Positions 1 through 10,044 of a stretch of DNA of 64,000 nt are shown one piece after another. The stretch is from NCBI RefSeq assembly GCF_010500965.1, contig NZ_QVMI01000007.1, forward strand, positions 78,716 to 142,715, in the 5' to 3' direction. The translations under genes were made by a program, and so were the position numbers. Below the pieces are notes generated by a model. That model worked only from the letters and a program-made list of their open reading frames with translations, ran no database searches and was not told the DNA's origin. The DNA is from Bacteroides sp. 51. Its GTDB lineage: Bacteria > Bacteroidota > Bacteroidia > Bacteroidales > Bacteroidaceae. The stretch's first letter is position 1. Every line of letters starts with the position of its first letter.

Positions 1-21
1 TCAACCTTAAATATTTATACG

Positions 22-3000
22 ATGGACAAAATCTGTCAGAAAAATCTTTGCTATTGCAAAAGTAGTAAAATTCATAAGATTATCATTCCTTTTTTACTGG
101 TTTTAATGTTTGTGCCTGTAAAATTATATGCACAACAGACCAATAATGTAACTTTATCAACAAGAAATGAGAGTTTACAACAAGTGCTCGACCATGTTGA
201 AAAAACAACTATTTATCGCTTTACCTACCGCGACGCGGTATTACCAACCGAAAAGAATATTACAATCACTGCAAATGCAATGCCGATAGAGGGTTTCCTC
301 AACAGGATATTGGCATCTACAACATTAACCTTTAGGCGCAATGAAAACTCGTTTGCCATTGTACCTAAAACCCAACAAAAAGACAGAGTTGTTACAGGAG
401 TTGTGATAGATGAGATCGGCGAACCGCTTGTAGGTGTTACAGTTTTAGTGAAGAACTCCAAAACAGGTACTACAACAAACATTGACGGACGGTTTTCAAT
501 AACCGTTGACCCTACCGCTACACTTACATTTTCGTACCTGGGATATCTCACAACTGATGTTCCTATAAAAGGTAAAAGCAGTATAAAGGTTACTATGAAT
601 CCCGATTCCCAAACGCTCGACGAAGTAGTGGTAGTGGGGTATGGTACAATGCGAAAGAGTGACCTTACCGGTTCTATATCCTCTATCAAAGGTAGCGAAA
701 TGCCTAAAGTAGCAAACACAACACTGGCACAATCGCTTAAAGGAGCCATCCCGGGATTATCGTTCACACAAACAAGTAGCCAGCCGGGCGCAGCAGTATG
801 GATGCAAATCCGTGGTGCGGCAACGGATGCATCTCCTCTTATTGTTGTTGACGGCGTACCGGTAAGCACCATGTGGGAACCAAGCACCGGACTGAATTTC
901 GGCAAAGGAGACAAAGAGAGTGTGCTCGACAATATCAATCCCGATGATATTCAAGATATACAAGTGCTCAAAGATGCCAGTGCAACTTCAATATACGGTT
1001 CAAGAGCTTCGGGAGGTGTAATACTGATCACTACAAAACGTGGAGCCGAAGACGCTAAACGTGTAGATGTAACGTTCAAGTCTTCGTACACAACCCAGTG
1101 GATAGACGAGAAACCGGATGTAATGAAGCCCAAAGATTACATGCGTGCATCCAATGAATCACAACTGGAACGTTGGTTGAAAGACGAAGGATATTATCCT
1201 TGGGGAGAAAAACAATTGCCCGGAAGCGAAGAAGAAATCCGCCGTTTATACGAAAGTGCCGGACAGAAATGGAACTACAAATGGGACTTCATTGATCATT
1301 TCATTGGAGGAACAGACTGGTATGATGCCATCACACGCAATGGAGAAATACAACAATACGACCTTTCGGTAACAGGGGGAAATGCTAAGAGCAGCTATTT
1401 GATCTCCTTGGGTCATATGAGTAACGACGGTATTGTAAAAACCAATGATTACGCCCGGACTACCGGACGCATAAACATCGACCAACGGTTTAATTCATGG
1501 TTGAAAGGAGGAATCAACGCAAGCTACTCGCGCATCAACTCCAACGACGTACCTATTTCCGGTGCAGGCGGATCTACTACCCTGTTTCAAGCGGCACGTA
1601 AATACGACCCTACTATACCCATCCGCGACGAAAACGGAAATTACGCATTAGGTACCATTTACGGATTATCACAAAATCCGGTATCGTTGCTTGATGTATC
1701 AATGCATACCAAAAAAGACAATATACTTGCCTCAGCTTTTCTCGAATTAAATCCAATCAAGGATTTGGCTATAAAAGCAACGGTAGGTTATGATCGCAAA
1801 TTTGCTAAATCCGGAAGTTATTTCCCGATGACCACACAAGAGGGTATTAACTCGCAGGGGGTAGCCAGGGTAAACAACAGTGAACTCGATAACTATTATT
1901 TCAACATAACAGCAACCTATACCAAGACGTTTGCCAAAGTTCACAAGTTAAACGCAATGGTAGGTTGGGAATACTACGAACAGCAGAACGAAGGGTTATC
2001 TGCCGAAAACCGCGGATTCCCATATGATGGGGTAGAATGGCACAATCTGGGTCTTGGTACTTATGAGAGACCGGTGGTGGGATCATCGAGATACACAGGA
2101 GAAAACGCATCGCTCATCTCACGTATAAACTATTCATACAAAGAGCGTTATTTGATTACGGCCAACTTCCGCCGCGACGGTTCGTCGAACTTTGCCGCCA
2201 ACAAGCAATGGGGTAATTTCGGTGGAGTGGCACTTGCCTGGCGTCTCACACAGGAGAACTTCCTTAAAGACGTAAAATGGCTTCATAACCTGAAACTCAG
2301 AGCAGGATATGGTGTTACAGGAAATGCAGGTAGCCTCACAGGTATAAACACATACTATGTTGCCGGAAAAGATTACTATTTCAATAACAAACATACCAGT
2401 GGAGTGGCGCTTGCCGCACTTGGCAACCCTAACCTATCGTGGGAATCGCAGGAAGATATTAACCTGGGGCTGGACTTTGGTTTTTTTGAGAATAAATTCG
2501 GAGGAAGTATCGATATCTACGAACGTACCATCAAAGACCGTATCGGCAAAAAGGACCTTATGTCGTTTCACGAGATAAACACCATTAATTACAACACTCT
2601 GCGCGAGGATAAAACCCAAGGGGTAGACCTTATGCTATATGGTACTGTGGCATTGGACAACTCATTTATGTGGCATACACAGTTTACCCTGACTTATTAC
2701 AAAGATTTTGCTTCCAAACGCGATCCGTCGGAGATATTGGACATCAACGACAAATACCGTAAACGTTGGGACGAAATGTGGTATTACGAAACCGATGGTA
2801 TTATCCAACCAGGCGAAACTGTAAATCACATGCCGGGTGCCATTGCCGGTTCTGTAAAGATAGTAGACCGTGACGGATATCTTTATGATGGAGAAGGGAA
2901 CATCGTAAGAGACAAAAAAGGACGGCCCATGTATGCAGGTGAACCCGATGGTAAGATAGACAAAGCCGATCTGGTATTGATTGGTCATAACACACCAATT

Positions 3001-3453
3001 CCCATCAGCTGGAACAATACATTTAAGTACAAGAACTTCGACATGAATATTTATATCTACGGTAAACTGAATCACTGGAAGAACAATGACCGCAAGGCGC
3101 TTGTTGATTACGGAACTTATCAGGGAATAAATACGATCACTACATTCAAAGATCGCTTTACTTACAATAACGTAAATTCAACACAGCCGGGATTCACTCA
3201 GTCTACCGCTTCTCAATGGGGATATGGCAATTACTTTATGGAAAAAGCATGGTTCTTCAGAATAGACAATATCTCTGTTGGATACACGCTTCCGAAGAGT
3301 ATTACCAAAAACATCTTCCAGTCGGTACGTTTCAATGCTGCTGTAAAAAATGTTGCTTTGATATCTCCTTATAAGGGACACGATCCTGAATATGACATTT
3401 ATATGTACCCTAGTACAAGTGCGTTTACATTTGGTATTGACTTTAAATTTTAA
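22..3453 (+). CDS. SusC/RagA-type TonB-dependent outer-membrane transporter with STN domain (PUL 1)
   Basis: Outer-membrane channel that imports oligosaccharides with the SusD lipoprotein encoded 6 nt downstream, powered by TonB. Visible order: signal peptide to about residue 38 (ends VKLYAQQ), an STN (secretin/TonB N-terminal) domain at about 40-115, a carboxypeptidase-regulatory-like beta sandwich from about 124 (VTGVVIDEIGEPLVGVTV), the conserved stretch DEVVVVGYGTMRKSDLTGSI, a plug (IRGAA, SPLIVVDGVPV, VLKDASATSIYGSRASGGVI), then the 22-strand barrel. Length 1143 aa is normal. In this family an STN domain means the transporter also signals through an anti-sigma factor to an ECF sigma factor; those genes are not here and would lie upstream of base 1. 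The start is close to the window edge, so a longer N-terminus cannot be excluded. The substrate is inferred from the downstream GH53 and GH43 genes. Confidence 0.95.
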   Translation: MDKICQKNLCYCKSSKIHKIIIPFLLVLMFVPVKLYAQQTNNVTLSTRNESLQQVLDHVEKTTIYRFTYRDAVLPTEKNITITANAMPIEGFLNRILASTTLTFRRNENSFAIVPKTQQKDRVVTGVVIDEIGEPLVGVTVLVKNSKTGTTTNIDGRFSITVDPTATLTFSYLGYLTTDVPIKGKSSIKVTMNPDSQTLDEVVVVGYGTMRKSDLTGSISSIKGSEMPKVANTTLAQSLKGAIPGLSFTQTSSQPGAAVWMQIRGAATDASPLIVVDGVPVSTMWEPSTGLNFGKGDKESVLDNINPDDIQDIQVLKDASATSIYGSRASGGVILITTKRGAEDAKRVDVTFKSSYTTQWIDEKPDVMKPKDYMRASNESQLERWLKDEGYYPWGEKQLPGSEEEIRRLYESAGQKWNYKWDFIDHFIGGTDWYDAITRNGEIQQYDLSVTGGNAKSSYLISLGHMSNDGIVKTNDYARTTGRINIDQRFNSWLKGGINASYSRINSNDVPISGAGGSTTLFQAARKYDPTIPIRDENGNYALGTIYGLSQNPVSLLDVSMHTKKDNILASAFLELNPIKDLAIKATVGYDRKFAKSGSYFPMTTQEGINSQGVARVNNSELDNYYFNITATYTKTFAKVHKLNAMVGWEYYEQQNEGLSAENRGFPYDGVEWHNLGLGTYERPVVGSSRYTGENASLISRINYSYKERYLITANFRRDGSSNFAANKQWGNFGGVALAWRLTQENFLKDVKWLHNLKLRAGYGVTGNAGSLTGINTYYVAGKDYYFNNKHTSGVALAALGNPNLSWESQEDINLGLDFGFFENKFGGSIDIYERTIKDRIGKKDLMSFHEINTINYNTLREDKTQGVDLMLYGTVALDNSFMWHTQFTLTYYKDFASKRDPSEILDINDKYRKRWDEMWYYETDGIIQPGETVNHMPGAIAGSVKIVDRDGYLYDGEGNIVRDKKGRPMYAGEPDGKIDKADLVLIGHNTPIPISWNNTFKYKNFDMNIYIYGKLNHWKNNDRKALVDYGTYQGINTITTFKDRFTYNNVNSTQPGFTQSTASQWGYGNYFMEKAWFFRIDNISVGYTLPKSITKNIFQSVRFNAAVKNVALISPYKGHDPEYDIYMYPSTSAFTFGIDFKF

Positions 3454-3459
3454 AATAGC

Positions 3460-4959
3460 ATGAAAGCAAATATATATATTGTAATATTCATTGGATTCCT
3501 CCTGTCCGTTACTTCTTGTACATTGGAAAGAGAATCGTTTAATGAAATATACCCCGAAAACTTCTTCCGCAACGAAGATGATGTAAACAAGGCCCTTGCC
3601 GCTCTTTATCATATGCCTTTCCGAATGGGATATGGTAGCTTCTATGGTGTAGACGAGTATAGCTATCAGGTAGCCTCGGACTTTATGGCCGGAACCATGG
3701 GAAGCCGTTGGGTAGATGCCACCGGTGTCGCTCAATATCAGGAACACCGCTGGGAAGAAAATGCTACAGGCGGTTATGCCAAGAATTTTTCCGAAAGAAT
3801 ATATTCGCAATACAACAGGCTTACTTCCATCAAAGAAACCATAAAAAGAATAGAAGCCGCACCTATTACCGACGGACTGAAAATAAAAGCAACAGCAGAG
3901 GCCAAGTGTCTGTATGCCTGGATCGGTTTCATCCTTTATGACATGTTTGGTCCCGTGCCTCTTGTTACCGATGAGGCTCTGGCAAATCCGGAAGCGAAAA
4001 TACTGATCCCCAGACTTAGCGATCAGGAATATTGCGACATTATGATCGGTTACCTCGATGATGCCATTGCCGGAGGACTTCCCATCAGACAAGACAATGA
4101 CTGGGGACGCGTATCAAAAGGTATGGCACTGATGCTCAAACTTAAATTCCATATGGTGAATCGTAACTTTACCGAAGCAGAGAAAGTTGCCCGCGAACTT
4201 TACGGACACAGAAACAGTTCGTACAACCTGATGGATAACTACAGGGATATCTTCAATAAGTACAATGTAAAAAACAAAGAGATCATACATGCTATACCTT
4301 GCGGACTGGCAGACGGTATGCAGAACCGCACAATTATCCAATTCTACCCTGTGCGCTGGAAGCAAGACCGTCAGTGTTGGTTCACATTCGGTATGCACTG
4401 GAAGTTTTACGATACATTCGAACCGGAAGATGACCGCTTGAACAGCGTTGTTACCGATTATGTAAGTATCAATGGCGAAGTATGCAACAGAACTACCGGA
4501 TTCCTCAAAGAAGCTGCTGCCATAGTTAAAGTAGACGATCATACGTACACCGGCGGAGAATATTGCTCAGTCGACCTTATCGTATATCGTTTCGCTGACG
4601 TAATGCTTTCTTTGGCCGAATGTATAAATGAGAACAACGGTACTCCTACTCAGGAAGCCATCGATTTGGTGAACGAAGTCAGGGCGCGTGTTAATCTGCC
4701 GGCTCTTACTGCTGTGCAAACAGCTGGTAAAGAAGCATTCAACAAGGCTGTTCTTAACGAACGCTTGCATGAATTTATGGCCGAGGGTCTTTCCCGTCAG
4801 GATAAAATACGCCATGGAGTATTCGTGTCCGATTCTAAAGCACAGTTTCCAAACAGTCAGTCGGCAGAGCATAAAGTACGCCTTGCCATTCCTTCAAAAT
4901 ACATTTTGGAATCGGAAGGAGTTGTGAAACAGAATCCGGGTTATACCACGGGCAATTAA
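3460..4959 (+). CDS. SusD/RagB-type surface glycan-binding lipoprotein (PUL 1)
   Basis: Partner of the preceding SusC: an alpha-helical (TPR-like) outer-membrane lipoprotein that caps the transporter and captures glycan. The N-terminus has a lipoprotein signal with lipobox LSVTSC (Cys20). The start FNEIYPENFFRNEDDVNKALAALY, the central W-rich region and the C-terminal VNEVRARVNLPAL...NERLHEFMAEGLSRQDKIRHG block are typical of SusD/RagB. At 499 aa it is of usual length. It starts 6 nt after the susC stop and 17 nt before the next gene, so it is co-transcribed. Confidence 0.95.
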   Translation: MKANIYIVIFIGFLLSVTSCTLERESFNEIYPENFFRNEDDVNKALAALYHMPFRMGYGSFYGVDEYSYQVASDFMAGTMGSRWVDATGVAQYQEHRWEENATGGYAKNFSERIYSQYNRLTSIKETIKRIEAAPITDGLKIKATAEAKCLYAWIGFILYDMFGPVPLVTDEALANPEAKILIPRLSDQEYCDIMIGYLDDAIAGGLPIRQDNDWGRVSKGMALMLKLKFHMVNRNFTEAEKVARELYGHRNSSYNLMDNYRDIFNKYNVKNKEIIHAIPCGLADGMQNRTIIQFYPVRWKQDRQCWFTFGMHWKFYDTFEPEDDRLNSVVTDYVSINGEVCNRTTGFLKEAAAIVKVDDHTYTGGEYCSVDLIVYRFADVMLSLAECINENNGTPTQEAIDLVNEVRARVNLPALTAVQTAGKEAFNKAVLNERLHEFMAEGLSRQDKIRHGVFVSDSKAQFPNSQSAEHKVRLAIPSKYILESEGVVKQNPGYTTGN

Positions 4960-4976
4960 TTTAAAGCATATTCTCA

Positions 4977-6674
4977 ATGAAAAATATATATTATCCCTTA
5001 TTATTGCTTTTGGGGAGTGTGTTTGTTTTGGGTTGCAGCGACGATTCGGAGGGTATAGATAACCCTGGCAACCCGAACTTACCCGATATCACCTATTCAG
5101 AAGTATCAGTTGTTCCCACAATCCCAATAGTGGATGAAAGTGACTATACCATTTATTATGTAGATGGTCTGGCAGGAGATGATGCCAATGACGGACTAAG
5201 CGAAAGTACTCCTTTTAAATCTTTAAGTAAGGTTACATACATGGCGAAGACCCCGAAAATGAAGGTCTTACTGAAAAGCGGTTCCGAAATTAACGGCAAC
5301 CTTGTTTTAAAAGAATTGAAAAGTACACCCGACAAACCATTCATTTTTGATATATATGGTGGGGCAGAACGCCCTACCATAAACGGGAGTGGCGATCAGG
5401 TGATACTGATTCAGGACGAAAACGTGCGGGTTCGTAATCTGCGGATTACCAATAAAACAGGAACACGGGGAATACGCATACAAGCGTTGACTGCCGGAGC
5501 AAAGAAGAATATCGAAATAACAGGTTGCTGCATTGAAGATGTGAACTGGGCCGGTAGTACACCTTTCATTGGTGTGAACCCGGCAAACCTCGATGTAAGA
5601 ACTATTTGCTCTGATGCCCGTTTCGATAAGACCTTCGGCGGTATCGTTGTTGAATCGTTTACTGAAAAAAGCGTAGGTGCAAGTTGGTATGAGAACCTTT
5701 ACATCACCAACAACCGCATACACCAGGTGTCGCGCACAGCCATTATGATAGCCAACCGCTGGGGACAACGTGACAAGCCCGGAAATGGTAACAATGAGTA
5801 CATTGACGATGAGCACAATTGGTATCCTAACCTCAATGTGGTAATACAAGGTAACGACATGAGCTACATTGGTGGCGACGGCGTAATTTTGGGAGGTTCC
5901 ACCCTTTCGTGGATCGATCACAACACCTGTTTCTATGCCAATTTCCTCGGACGCACCGGCCATGCCAGCGGTGGTTTGTGGCCTTACTCCTGCACTGAAG
6001 TTGTAATGCAGTACAACGAGGCAGCCTATACGCAACTAGCCAACGGTAGCGCTGACGGTGAAGGATTCGACATTGATGTGGCTTGCGAAAATACCATTAT
6101 GCAGTACAATTACGCACATCATAATGTGGGTGGCGGTTTATTGTTGTGTAACACCAAGAATGATAACCACAAAGGAAGTATTATCCGCAACAATATCTTT
6201 GCACACAACACCACTACCTGGAAAGGAAACATGATGACCATTTCCAGTTGTGTAGGCAAAACGGAAATCTACAATAACCTTGTTGTTATCAGCAATAAGT
6301 ATCCAACGGTTATTTATAGCGACGATTCCTTCAGCGCAGGGCGTGCAAAGGACATCACATTCCGCAATAACATCTTCGTTTCGGAAGATTATACCACAGC
6401 CAAGTTTGTTACAAAGAACATTGATGATGTCCTTTTCGAGCACAACATCTATTCTCACGTAAGCAATTTTTCGGTAGCTCATACAGATGTTGTCAGCCTC
6501 GATCCGTTGATTACAACTCCTGCCGATATGAATGGATTTGAGAACGCATTGAAGTTTGCTCCTTCCGAACCGAAAGTATTTAAAAGCGGTATCCTTTTCG
6601 ATGGCATGCCGGAAGAAGATATAGCAGGCAATGACGCTAAAGGGATTAACTACGTGGGGCCTTTTGCGAAATAA
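4977..6674 (+). CDS. Surface lipoprotein with right-handed parallel beta-helix (possible polysaccharide lyase or glycan-binding protein)
   Basis: Lipoprotein (lipobox VFVLGC, Cys20, then SDDSEG, an acidic stretch like surface-export signals in Bacteroides). It contains the DUF1565-like opening TIYYVDGLAGDDANDGLSES at about residue 59 and then repeated asparagine-rich coils (ITNNRIHQVSRTAIMIANRW, VVIQGNDMSYIGGDGVIL, MQYNYAHHNVGGGLLL, IIRNNIFAHN), the signature of a pectate-lyase-type right-handed beta-helix. Such proteins act on or bind acidic or branched glycans; I cannot identify catalytic residues with certainty, so activity is open. Its place directly after susD suggests a surface role in the same PUL, either an endo-acting enzyme or a surface glycan-binding protein. 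Confidence 0.8.
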   Translation: MKNIYYPLLLLLGSVFVLGCSDDSEGIDNPGNPNLPDITYSEVSVVPTIPIVDESDYTIYYVDGLAGDDANDGLSESTPFKSLSKVTYMAKTPKMKVLLKSGSEINGNLVLKELKSTPDKPFIFDIYGGAERPTINGSGDQVILIQDENVRVRNLRITNKTGTRGIRIQALTAGAKKNIEITGCCIEDVNWAGSTPFIGVNPANLDVRTICSDARFDKTFGGIVVESFTEKSVGASWYENLYITNNRIHQVSRTAIMIANRWGQRDKPGNGNNEYIDDEHNWYPNLNVVIQGNDMSYIGGDGVILGGSTLSWIDHNTCFYANFLGRTGHASGGLWPYSCTEVVMQYNEAAYTQLANGSADGEGFDIDVACENTIMQYNYAHHNVGGGLLLCNTKNDNHKGSIIRNNIFAHNTTTWKGNMMTISSCVGKTEIYNNLVVISNKYPTVIYSDDSFSAGRAKDITFRNNIFVSEDYTTAKFVTKNIDDVLFEHNIYSHVSNFSVAHTDVVSLDPLITTPADMNGFENALKFAPSEPKVFKSGILFDGMPEEDIAGNDAKGINYVGPFAK

Positions 6675-6704
6675 TGATTTACACTTAACATCAATTGAAA
6701 TGAT

Positions 6705-7772
6705 ATGAAAACTATATTCAATATATCCATATTCATAGCTATTCTCAGCTTATTCTCGTCTTGTAATGACGATGATTCGTCCGACGCATTTATTGTCATG
6801 GGCGAAAGAACAGTTACGATCAACAAGGATGGCGGAAATATATCCATTCCTGTAAGTACTACCGTTGCCTATAGTGTAACTCCTGTCGACCCATGGTGTA
6901 CCATTTCGGGTAAAAATGCGATAGGCTTTGATATTGTGGTAGAATTTAACGAATCGGTGCAACAACGTTCAACCGATGTTGTTATTGCTGCTCCCGGTTT
7001 CGACCCCGTCACCATTGTGGTTACGCAAGATAAAGGTGTACCTTTCTTTACTATTGAAGATGCCCAGAAAAAGAAATCCTTTATTAAGGAAGGCGAAACA
7101 CATACAGTTACATTCAAAACAAATGCTGATTACACTGCCACTTCCTCCGAAGAGTGGTTATCGGTTGGCAATATCACCTCTACAAGCTTTAAACTTACTG
7201 CAGAAGATAATACCTCTCCCGGCGCGAGAACTGCAAAGGTTACAGTGAAATCCGAGGGAATACCCGATGTTATTATTGAAATTACACAAGAAGGCCCTCC
7301 TCCTACATGGAAATTAGAAAACGGTTGGTTTACCGATGGCTGGGGTAACTGGGAAGTAACAGGTTATGAAGATATGTTTATTTTGACATCAGACGCATAT
7401 ATGCCCGATAAAGTACTGGGAGTGCCTACCCCTACCGGAGCGAAATACATAACCAGAGCCAATTTGGGACAAACGCCTACGGAGGGAAGAGTATTGCAGA
7501 CTATAACCGAGATTCCGGATGGCAACTATATCCTATACTGTCGTTTTGCAGGAAGCAGTCTGAATGCAAGTGACGAACTATCGTTGATTGCCGTCGTAAA
7601 CGGAACGGAAACAAAGCAACGCATTACGGCTACTTCGTCGTGGCAGCAACATTCTATGCCAATAACCGTATCGGGTGGGACATGCAAAGTAGGAATTTAT
7701 GCTAATTGGGTAGGCGGAGGAAGCTCCGGTATGACAATGAAAGCAATTGATTTTCAGCTTATAGCCAATTGA
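6705..7772 (+). CDS. BACON-domain surface lipoprotein, probable glycan-binding protein
   Basis: Lipoprotein (LFSSC, Cys20, then NDDDSSD). Two tandem BACON (Bacteroidetes-associated carbohydrate-binding often N-terminal) beta-sandwich repeats are visible at about residues 25-110 (RTVTINKDGGNISIPVSTTV...WCTI...VVIAAPGFDPVTIVVTQDKG) and about 110-205 (HTVTFKTNADYTATSSEEWL...TVKSEGIPDVIIEITQEG). The C-terminal 150 residues (from PTWKLENGWFTDG) look like a jelly-roll carbohydrate-binding module. No catalytic domain is seen. It is likely the surface glycan-binding protein of PUL 1 (inference from position and domains). A hairpin follows the stop codon. Confidence 0.8.
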   Translation: MKTIFNISIFIAILSLFSSCNDDDSSDAFIVMGERTVTINKDGGNISIPVSTTVAYSVTPVDPWCTISGKNAIGFDIVVEFNESVQQRSTDVVIAAPGFDPVTIVVTQDKGVPFFTIEDAQKKKSFIKEGETHTVTFKTNADYTATSSEEWLSVGNITSTSFKLTAEDNTSPGARTAKVTVKSEGIPDVIIEITQEGPPPTWKLENGWFTDGWGNWEVTGYEDMFILTSDAYMPDKVLGVPTPTGAKYITRANLGQTPTEGRVLQTITEIPDGNYILYCRFAGSSLNASDELSLIAVVNGTETKQRITATSSWQQHSMPITVSGGTCKVGIYANWVGGGSSGMTMKAIDFQLIAN

Positions 7773-7809
7773 AATAACGAATCAGGTATTAGTTATTAAA
7801 TTCAGGAAG

Positions 7810-7847
7810 AAGGCTGGCCTGCAAGGTCGTTCGTTGTGGCCAGCCTT
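7810..7847 (+). terminator. Intercistronic hairpin between the surface-protein genes and the enzyme genes of PUL 1
   Basis: A perfect 10-bp stem AAGGCTGGCC / GGCCAGCCTT closes an 18-nt loop. It is followed by TATTTATAA and not a T-run, so it is more likely a partial terminator or an mRNA-stabilising 3' end for the susC-susD-lipoprotein part than a strong terminator. This would fit the usual excess of SusCD transcript over downstream enzymes. Confidence 0.6.
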
Positions 7848-7873
7848 TATTTATAAACTCATAAACAATAACA

Positions 7874-9901
7874 ATGAAAAACTTTAGAAAAAAAATCATT
7901 AGCATACTTTCTGTCATTGCAATTATTGCTTCTTCATGCTCCGGAACTAAAGCAGAGGAAGTAGATGTGTGTATATATGGAGGAACATCAGCAGGAGTCA
8001 TAGCGGCGTACACAGCGGCGAAATCGGGAAAAACCGTATTACTGATAGAACCCGGCCAAAACCTGGGAGGAATGAGTTCGGGTGGACTAGGTTTTACCGA
8101 TATAGGGAATAAGTATGTCGTACAAGGGCTGGCACTCGATTTCTACCGTCGCTTGGGCAATCACTACGGTAAACTGGAACAATGGATATTCGAACCCAGT
8201 GTAGCCGAAGCCAAATTTAAGGAATACATTCAAGAAGCCAATATAAAAGTATGGTATGAAAACCGGGTGGTAAGTGCTCAGAAAACAGGAGCTGTTATCG
8301 AGGAGATAGAACTGGAGAACGCTAAGAATCCAGACCGGAAAACAAACAGGAAAGTCCGTGCCAAAGTCTTTATCGATTGTTCGTATGAAGGCGATTTGAT
8401 GGCCCGTTCCGGCGTATCTTATTTTGTGGGAAGAGAAGCAAACAGCGTATACGGAGAAACATACAACGGAGTACAACTCATGGACCGTCATCAGGTTCCC
8501 AACGGTATAGATCCTTATATTGTAGAAGGGGATTCTACAAGCGGCCTCATCTATGGTATCAATCCCGAACCTGTATTACCCAATGGTACGGGCGACAAAA
8601 AAGTACAGGCTTACTGCTTCCGCACCTGTCTGACTAATAATCCGGAGAACATGATTCCCATAACAAAACCGGATAATTACGATCCTTCAAAATATGAACT
8701 ATTGAAGCGTATCAAAGCAAAATACCCGTGGAAACACCATACAGATGCTTTTATCTGGACAATAATGCCTAATGGCAAAACTGATATTAACAACATGGGG
8801 GGCTTTTCAATGGATATGATCGGCGAGAACTGGGATTACCCCGAAGCAAGCTACGAAGAACGTGCACGTATCATCAAAAAGCACGAGGATTACACCAAAG
8901 GTTTATTCTATTTCGTAGGAAACGACCCCAGTGTTCCCGAAGACATTCGTCAACAAATGCAGCAATGGGGCTATCCTAAAGATGAATATACGAACACCAA
9001 CCACTGGTCGCACCAACTCTACGTGCGCGAGTGCCGCCGCATGATTGGTGAAATTGTAATGACACAGCACCACTGCCAAGGCCGCGAAGCTATTACCGAT
9101 GGCGTAGGATGGGCAGCCTATACGATGGATTCTCACAACTGCGATCGTCATGTGGTAAATGGTATGACTAAAAATGAAGGAAATGTTGAAATCGGCGGTT
9201 TTGGTCCTTATCCTGTATCGTACCGCTCCATCATTCCTCAAAAGAAAGAAGCTACCAATCTGCTGGTTCCGGTTTGTTTGTCGGCATCGCACATTTCCTA
9301 CGGTTCCATACGTATGGAACCTGTGTTTATGGTGCTTGCACAATCGTCGGCCATTGCAGCCTGTATGGCGATTGACAAGCACGAAAATGTGGTTCAGGAT
9401 GTAGATGCTGCCGAGATAATGGATGAGTTTTGGAGCAATCCGTTGGCCGATGGTAGCCAGCCTGAGATACTTATTGATAACAACGACACCCGCCGGGTAG
9501 TTGTAACAGGCGAATGGAAAACAGAAATGTGGAAGGCGTATGGCCTCAACTTCTTCACGGACGACTCGAAGGGAAGTGTCGCGAAGTCACTTAAGTATAC
9601 TCCGCAAGTAGCCAAAGACAACGAGTACACCCTGTACATGTACTTCCCGAAAGTAGATGAAGCAACCAGTAAAACCACCATCAAAGTGTTCGACGGTAGC
9701 CAACTACACGATGTAGTGGTGAAACGCGAAGACATTGTTGTGGAAGGACAAACATCGGGCGAATGGGTGAACATTGGCAAATACCGCCTCCCCGCCGGAG
9801 ATAATAGCTATGTGGAACTAAGCAACCAGGGGGCCGATGGAGTTGTGGTGGCCGATGCAGTTCTTTTTATTCCGGACAGAACAGGAGGCAACGGGCGATA
9901 A
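7874..9901 (+). CDS. Secreted FAD-dependent oxidoreductase lipoprotein with golvesin/xanthan-lyase-type C-terminal domain
   Basis: Lipoprotein signal (IIASSC, Cys22). The dinucleotide-binding start VDVCIYGGTSAGVIAAYTAA, followed by LLIEPGQNLGGMSSGGLGFTD, is characteristic of the FAD_oxidored family (PF12831). Near the C-terminus of the catalytic part, GFGPYPVSYRSIIPQ and CLSASHISYGSIRMEPVFMV complete the FAD domain. Residues about 535-670 (TRRVVVTGEWKT...YFPKVDEATSKTTIKVFDG...GADGVVVADAVLFIPD) form a golvesin-like beta-sandwich often found with xanthan-lyase-type proteins. Members occur widely in Bacteroidetes PULs; the substrate is not known to me. It may oxidise a sugar or a released aglycone. 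A palindrome array begins 41 nt after its stop codon. Confidence 0.8.
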   Translation: MKNFRKKIISILSVIAIIASSCSGTKAEEVDVCIYGGTSAGVIAAYTAAKSGKTVLLIEPGQNLGGMSSGGLGFTDIGNKYVVQGLALDFYRRLGNHYGKLEQWIFEPSVAEAKFKEYIQEANIKVWYENRVVSAQKTGAVIEEIELENAKNPDRKTNRKVRAKVFIDCSYEGDLMARSGVSYFVGREANSVYGETYNGVQLMDRHQVPNGIDPYIVEGDSTSGLIYGINPEPVLPNGTGDKKVQAYCFRTCLTNNPENMIPITKPDNYDPSKYELLKRIKAKYPWKHHTDAFIWTIMPNGKTDINNMGGFSMDMIGENWDYPEASYEERARIIKKHEDYTKGLFYFVGNDPSVPEDIRQQMQQWGYPKDEYTNTNHWSHQLYVRECRRMIGEIVMTQHHCQGREAITDGVGWAAYTMDSHNCDRHVVNGMTKNEGNVEIGGFGPYPVSYRSIIPQKKEATNLLVPVCLSASHISYGSIRMEPVFMVLAQSSAIAACMAIDKHENVVQDVDAAEIMDEFWSNPLADGSQPEILIDNNDTRRVVVTGEWKTEMWKAYGLNFFTDDSKGSVAKSLKYTPQVAKDNEYTLYMYFPKVDEATSKTTIKVFDGSQLHDVVVKREDIVVEGQTSGEWVNIGKYRLPAGDNSYVELSNQGADGVVVADAVLFIPDRTGGNGR

Positions 9902-9942
9902 AAGTTTAATAGAACAAAAGAGAAAGTATCTCTACCTTTTTC

Positions 9943-10000
9943 ACACCCGGGTGTAAACGCCCCTGACACCCGGGTGTAAAGACCACTCACACCCGGGTGT
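9943..10000. repeat. Palindrome array A: three ACACCCGGGTGT units, 23-bp period
   Basis: Three identical 12-bp palindromes lie at 9943-9954, 9966-9977 and 9989-10000. Starts are exactly 23 bp apart and the two 11-nt spacers (AAACGCCCCTG, AAAGACCACTC) differ. The array lies between the FAD oxidoreductase stop and the GH43-like start, which is 44 nt further on. Because each unit is self-complementary, neighbouring units can also pair as a 12-bp stem with an 11-nt loop. The same unit and period recur at about 20.94 kb and 46.08 kb. Confidence 0.95.
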
Positions 10001-10044
10001 AAAAAGGGTTGAGATAGTTACTTACAATTTAAGACTTATATATC

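Noticed and set aside
3178-4092. Long minus-strand frame (304 aa) opposite susD
   Set aside because: Antisense shadow of a clear SusD gene, no family features, mixed composition.
9943-10000. CRISPR array (repeats of equal length with unique spacers)
   Set aside because: Repeats are 12 bp and spacers 11 nt, far below CRISPR sizes; only 3-4 units per site and no cas genes in the window.
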